NCBI GenBank assembly: GCA_900404475.1
Contig: OUQQ01000672.1
Span: 1-10,641 of the forward strand
Origin: Spongospora subterranea
Lineage: Eukaryota > Endomyxa > Phytomyxea > Plasmodiophorida > Plasmodiophoridae
Length of the DNA stretch: 10,641 bases
Direction of reading: 5' to 3'
Shown here: positions 7,496 to 10,641 of the stretch, in pieces
Layout: every line of letters starts with the position of its first letter
Position numbering within the stretch: position 1 is the stretch's first letter
The notes under the pieces: generated by a model
Database searches by the model: none
Told to the model about the DNA's origin: nothing
The model's input: the letters and a program-made list of their open reading frames with translations, nothing else
Program-made: the position numbers and the translations under genes

Positions 7496-7656
7496 AGCGT
7501 TGATTCATAGAGTTATGAAAATTTATCGCGAAACACAACCTAACACCCCCTGCGTGTACAATATAGCATGATTTTACAGTAGCTTTCGAAAGCTATATTT
7601 CTAGGCTTTAAAACCTTCTGGAGGCCGCGGACTATGGTATTAAAATCTAGGGTTTG
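7496..7656. other. 161-bp spacer between the inverted-repeat arms
   Basis: This spacer is not repeated between the arms. It contains one copy of the ~55-bp palindrome-bearing repeat (7547-7600). The segment 7613-7656 is shared with copy C but not with copy A. No gene is visible. Confidence 0.6.
7547..7600 (+). repeat. ~55-bp direct repeat with a 16-base perfect palindrome, copy 1
   Basis: CCCCTGCGTGTACAATATAG, then a slightly variable centre, then CTTTCGAAAGCTATATTT is shared with 8239-8297. In this copy TAGCTTTCGAAAGCTA is a perfect 16-base palindrome. The two copies lie in the same orientation about 690 bp apart and bracket copy B of the large repeat. They could be terminal parts of an element or flanking duplicated sequence. 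Known family not identified. Confidence 0.7.
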
Positions 7657-8148
7657 GTGTATACCCCATCGGCCATCGCTGATCATGCCATCAGGTGCGA
7701 TTGAACCAAAGCTATCCAACGCATCAAACGAAACAAGAAATGGCATTTTACAGACGCTTCTAGGCCTTTTTAAAGATGGAAAACTTCTAAAAAGTGCAAT
7801 TAACAGTACACGTCAGCGAAATTCGGCTTTTCCAGGCAGGTTGTTTCTTGAAATTGAAGCCTCGCAAAAGAATCTTATCAGCAGGGTGCAGAAGTCGCGA
7901 ACGTTGATTCGATATTTGTAGCCAATTATGTAATCCGGCCCCAGTAACGTAACAAGGCTGTTTGAACATGTGCACATCGGGAAGGAACATTTTTGTGTTT
8001 GTACTGTACTTTCCGTAAGATGCCTCTCTTTTCCCGTCGTGAGCGAGCTTTCGACAGTTGACTGTGTTATTCTCTGGCCTAGCCATTCGTAAAGCGGGAG
8101 TGGAAGAATCGGGCAAGGTGGTCGACGAAAGTTGTTCAATGAAAGTGC
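7657..8148 (-). repeat. Large inverted repeat, right arm (copy B)
   Basis: This is the reverse-complement partner of 7000-7495, about 492 bp. On the minus strand it reads in the same direction as copy A on plus. Its inner part is shared with a third copy in the same orientation at 8920-9253, and that similarity extends inward to about 7613, past the end of copy A. A short frame beginning MPFLVSFDALDSFGS on the minus strand is present in copies B and C and frameshifted in A. The differences between copies include amino-acid changes and flanking indels, so coding constraint is doubtful. Confidence 0.85.
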
Positions 8149-8238
8149 GCCGCCAACCAGAGATGTCGTGCAGTCATGCAAAGCACCCGTGACGCAAAAA
8201 GTAATATTTGCGCAATGGCGCATTTATGTAACTGCGAG
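8149..8238. other. Unique segment between copy B and the 55-bp repeat
   Basis: This 90-bp segment follows the outer end of copy B and has no counterpart outside copy A. A small hairpin TGCGC-AATG-GCGCA lies near 8208-8222. No gene is visible. Confidence 0.4.
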
Positions 8239-8297
8239 CCCCTGCGTGTACAATATAGCATAGATTATTACAATATCTTTCGAAAGCTATATTTTAG
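8239..8297 (+). repeat. ~55-bp direct repeat with palindromic core, copy 2
   Basis: This is the second copy of the repeat described at 7547. The palindrome is broken here by a base change (ATATCTTTCGAAAGCTAT). It ends within the TTTTAGAG where the putative Harbinger-type terminus begins, suggesting that element inserted at the edge of this repeat. Confidence 0.7.
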
Positions 8298-8422
8298 AGC
8301 ATCCCCGTCGCGCTAAAAGCTAGATCGCTAAACTAGAATTAGCGCGGCATCGCGCAATTTTTTAGCGTTTCCAAACTGCGATCCACACCGGTAGAGGGTA
8401 TCCGCTAGAACTCTAAATTCTA
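8297..8422 (+). mobile_element. Putative 5' end of a PIF/Harbinger-type DNA transposon
   Basis: A sharp start GAGCATCCCCGTCGCGC follows the repeat, in a TTTTA context that fits the three-base TTA/TAA target preference known for PIF/Harbinger elements. The next 60 bases carry a subterminal motif GCTAAA or its complement TTTAGC about four times. An ATG at 8423 then opens a Myb/SANT-NAM-like reading frame, the type of second gene known from many Harbinger-family elements. No matching 3' terminal repeat is present in the window. The family call is an inference from the protein type and the terminus. Confidence 0.45.
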
Positions 8423-8804
8423 ATGTTGTCATCCCCTGCACCGAAAACTGGTCGGCTTGCCGGCCAGCCGAATTTTAAGGAGGACGAGGATGTGGCCTTG
8501 GCGAAAGCTTTTGTCAAAGAGACGACGTGCGCAGCCGTCGGTACCGACCAGAGCGGCGACACGTTCTGGGAAAAGATCCGGATTTCGTATATGGGTCTTA
8601 ATACAGCAACAAGTGTCGTCCGAAGCGCCATTTCTCTTTCCAATCGATGGAATAACACCATCAATAAGGAGGTCGCGAAGTGGATTGGTCATCTGACTGC
8701 ATCCCTTCGGGAATATCACAGTGGTTGGCAATACGCCGACTATATCGAAGAAGCACAAGTGCTGTATTCAGCAGAGGCCTCTAACAACAAACGGTTCAAG
8801 CGGA
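8423..8804 (+). pseudogene. Myb/SANT- and NAM-associated-like transposon protein, 3' end lost to an inversion
   Basis: The frame encodes about 127 residues of a Myb/SANT-like, NAM-associated-domain protein before similarity ends. Visible motifs are FKEDEDVALAKAFV (first helix), GTDQSGDTFWEKI, a helix with LSNRWNNTINKEVAKW, and REYHSGWQYADYIEEAQ. In known elements such proteins act as a DNA-binding partner of the Harbinger transposase, binding the transposon ends in the nucleus. The normal continuation (NKRFKHLKVYDTISRLPKF) is found on the opposite strand at 8819-8919. On the plus strand the frame instead runs into that inverted segment and stops at 8864-8866. The gene is therefore broken by an inverted duplication. 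No transposase gene of the DDE_Tnp_4 type is visible nearby. The start at 8423 is the first ATG and leaves the SANT-like region complete. Confidence 0.65.
8759..8801 (+). repeat. 43-bp inverted repeat, left arm (partner 8877-8919)
   Basis: These 43 bases match the reverse complement of 8877-8919 with one mismatch, separated by 75 bp. Both arms encode VLYSAEASN(N/K)KRFK of the NAM-like gene, one on each strand. In the minus-strand arm, the loop continues the protein correctly. The structure can fold into a long hairpin and is best explained as an inverted duplication. Confidence 0.95.
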
Positions 8805-8919
8805 CTTGCATATTGACCTGGTCAATTGGTACAGCGAACTTCGGTAAACGACTAATAGTGTCATAGACCTTGAGGTGCTTGAACCGTTTTTTGTTAGAGG
8901 CCTCTGCTGAATACAGCAC
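8802..8919 (-). pseudogene. Inverted 3' fragment of the NAM-like gene (loop plus right arm)
   Basis: On the minus strand this reads VLYSAEASNKKRFK from the right arm (8919-8877), then HLKVYDTISRLPKFAVPIDQ in the 75-bp loop. That is the expected C-terminal continuation of the plus-strand gene ending at about 8801. The frame continues upstream without a stop into copy C of the large repeat, to about 9081, producing a chimeric 113-codon open frame that is probably accidental. It is not a functional gene. Confidence 0.65.
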
Positions 8920-9253
8920 AACCTTTTGAAGGTTGCGCACTATGGTATTCAAATCTAGGGTTTGACGACTGCTCCGGATATTTAGGGCAGGGCGGCAAAT
9001 TTGTGAAACCCCATCGGCGATCGCTGACCATGCCATCAGGTGCGATTGAACCAAAGCTATCCAATGCATCAAACGAAACAAGAAATGGCATTTTACAGAC
9101 GCTTTTAAGCCTTTTAAAGATGGAAAACTTCCTAAAGGTGCAATTAACAGTACACTTCAGCGAAATTCGGCTTTTCCAGGCAGGTTGTTTCCCGAATTTG
9201 GAGCCGCGCGAAAGAATCTTTTCAGCAGGGTGCAGAAGCCGTGAACGTTGATT
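8920..9253 (-). repeat. Third, partial copy of the large repeat (copy C)
   Basis: This copy lies in the same orientation as copy B, with recognisable similarity from the AACCTT at about 8920 to the AACGTTGATT ending at about 9253. Relative to B, about 42 bp at 8965-9006 are unique and replace a 6-bp GTGTAT, exactly where similarity between copies A and B also ends. On its left it adjoins the inverted fragment of the NAM-like gene. On its right it runs directly into a mariner transposase fragment. The B segment corresponding to 7922-8148 is missing here. Confidence 0.85.
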
Positions 9254-9992
9254 TAAGAATAAAAGGGTCGTCGGGCCGAAATGCGTTCGATAGGAAGGAA
9301 CTAATGGACAAAATTGCTGCGGTTCCGTTGAGAGAGGGACATTTAGGAGTTTATTTAAAGCGGCTAACAGGTCCAGATACGACCCTCATACGAGATCGAT
9401 GTTTGATGGCAAAATAGGCGTCTGGCTGTTTGTTCGTCAAGAACCTGCAGTACGTAATTCTAAGAACCGTGTGAGAGGCACAATGGTGTCAAAACCGCAC
9501 GATGTAAGACGGGTTGAGTACATCCAAATGCTTACTGAGAATGTGATACCGGCAATCAAAGCCAAGTGACCTGGTAAAAAAAACATGGACATCGTTATCC
9601 AGCGTTATAATGCACGTCCTCATGCCAAAGTTAACGATAGTAAAATAGTGGAGGCTGGCACATCCGATGGATGGAGCATCAAACTAACATGCCAACCTCC
9701 TAACAGCCCGGATTTTTATGTCCTGGATCTGGGCTTTCTCAACGCTCTTCAATCGCTACAACACAAACAATTTCCCAAAGACATCGATGAACTGATAGCG
9801 GCTGTTGTTAAATCATTCAACGATCTGCCGAGTTAGAAACTGGACGATGTATTTCTTTCGTTGCAGAAAGCGATGGAATGTTGCATGAGGGCAGGCGGAA
9901 GTAACAAATACGCTCTTGCTCATATGGGCAGAAGTAAACTTCGAGCAAAAAACAAGCTGCTCAGGTTAAGAGGGAAGCTTGCTACGATGTGA
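9254..9992 (+). pseudogene. Mariner-like transposase remnant, internally deleted, catalytic residues lost
   Basis: Similarity starts at the end of repeat copy C. One frame gives GRNAFDRKELMDKIAAVPLRE. After a frameshift near 9335 it gives TFRSLFKAANRSRYDPHTR, where the whole stretch containing the first catalytic aspartate has been deleted. It continues through SMFDGKIGVWLFV, RGTMVSKP and NVIPAIKAK, a TGA at 9567-9569 (where the family has Trp), then IQRYNARPH, SDGWSIKLTCQPPNSPD and VLDLGFLNALQSLQH. A TAG follows at 9834-9836, then KLDDVFLSLQKAME and AHMGRSKLR, to a stop at 9990-9992. The second catalytic Asp (family IQQDNA) is Tyr at 9606-9608. The spacing from there to the SPD aspartate is 34 residues, the DD34D hallmark of mariner. 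It is a dead copy. Confidence 0.85.
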
Positions 9993-10088
9993 GCATTTAA
10001 AATCCCGATCCATCCCCAGGTGTCTCGATCTTGTTGAGTTAACGAATCTGTCGTTTAACAAGTGAACGCATGATAAACCGAGATTTCG
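9993..10088. other. Sequence downstream of the mariner remnant
   Basis: This stretch would be expected to hold the 3' untranslated part and terminal repeat of the mariner element. No terminal inverted repeat can be matched within the window, because the 5' end of this copy has been replaced by repeat copy C. Confidence 0.35.
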
Positions 10089-10283
10089 ATGTTTTCGAAC
10101 AGTCAAGAATCTCGGCGAGTTCGGCTGGAATCTGCACGACATATCGCGTCTCCGACGCTGTATGGGAAGATTATAATCACGGAATCAGACTTCATTGATA
10201 TTCCTCTTAATTTATTTGACTCTGTTTTTACCTTAAATAATCAGGAGGTTTTCGTTATTTCCATTGCTGGAACAGTTGTTTGA
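10089..10283 (+). CDS. Small open reading frame of 64 codons, unrecognised
   Basis: The predicted peptide begins MFSNSQESRRVRLESARH and ends EVFVISIAGTVV. There is no signal peptide, no clear membrane segment and no motif I recognise. The base composition is AT-rich (many TTA/TTT codons), unlike the two host genes, and the frame lies in transposon debris. It is listed only because it is the one intact frame in the last 650 bp. It is more likely a chance frame or a fragment than a gene. Confidence 0.15.
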   Translation: MFSNSQESRRVRLESARHIASPTLYGKIIITESDFIDIPLNLFDSVFTLNNQEVFVISIAGTVV

Positions 10284-10641
10284 AGGGACCATTGATTTGG
10301 GACATCTCATTGTCTTGTCACAATGCGCACCCACCTACATTCCCAAAACGCGCCAGGCCACGCAAAACCATGGGTCAGCCTAATTAGACCCTGCCGTGGC
10401 ATCTTCGAAAACGTGAAATCATATGCGCAGCTCCAAACTAATTCGCCAGTCTTGCTCCTGGGTTGATGACATGGATTGAACATCAGTCAAAGCAAAATTT
10501 CATTAAGAGACTCTTCTCTATTCAATCCTCTATTATTCAGCCAAGCGTAACCATTAAAAACCAGTTTTGGTACAGTAGTACCGTAGACTTTGGTGTCCTG
10601 GCCCCCCCAATGTACATGCGCAGCCTTTTCTGGTGGTGGTA
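10284..10641. other. Terminal non-coding region
   Basis: No gene was recognised. A short perfect stem GGTAC-AGTA-GTACC lies at 10569-10582, followed by CGTAGACTTTGG and a run of seven C. The sharp, structured composition resembles a DNA-transposon terminus, but the window ends before this can be tested. Confidence 0.3.

Noticed and set aside
7540..7746. Minus-strand small protein starting MPFLVSFDALDSFGS, present in two copies
   Set aside because: It is frameshifted in the third copy, differences between copies alter amino acids, and upstream indels vary. Similarity is explained by the DNA repeat.
10089..10283. Secreted RXLR-type effector, suggested by SRRVRLES near the start
   Set aside because: There is no signal peptide, no RXLR at the expected distance and no downstream EER motif.

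Overview
The window looks like nuclear DNA of a filamentous eukaryote, most likely an oomycete. This is an inference. The transposase remnants have the protein style I associate with oomycete mariner elements (DGW, CQPPNSPD and VLDLGF motifs), the coding exons are GC-rich, the introns are mostly 55-60 bp, and gene-dense and repeat-dense stretches sit side by side. No tRNA, rRNA, CRISPR array or bacterial-style operon was seen.

Layout. (1) Positions 1-1205 hold a truncated Ty1/copia gag fragment on + abutting a decayed mariner transposase on -. (2) Positions 1206-1758 are non-coding and lie upstream of a gene. (3) Positions 1759-4568 hold the main host gene, a five-exon protein of tandem cold-shock domains resembling CSDE1/Unr, an RNA-binding translation and mRNA-stability regulator. 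Its third exon appears twice as an apparently identical 350-bp block split by the only N in the window, probably an assembly overlap. Its last exon carries a probable one-base frameshift. (4) Positions 4625-5322 on - hold a small two-exon gene of unknown function, convergent with the previous gene and only 56 bp from its stop. (5) Positions 5323-6999 are mostly non-coding, with a short inverted repeat and a few palindromes. (6) Positions 7000-9992 are a nested repeat mosaic: a ~0.49-kb inverted repeat (arms 7000-7495 and 7657-8148), a third partial copy at 8920-9253, a ~55-bp palindrome-bearing repeat present twice, the 5' part of a putative PIF/Harbinger-type element with a Myb/SANT-NAM-like gene, an inverted duplication of that gene's 3' part, and a second internally deleted mariner transposase. 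(7) Positions 9993-10641 have one unrecognised small ORF and nothing else firm.

The two host genes form a small gene island flanked by dead transposable elements, and no transposase here looks functional. I found no convincing new multi-gene system. The most notable items are the alternating canonical and divergent cold-shock domains, the probable assembly duplication inside that gene, and the inverted-repeat mosaic in which unrelated elements are joined, in one place producing a chimeric open frame.
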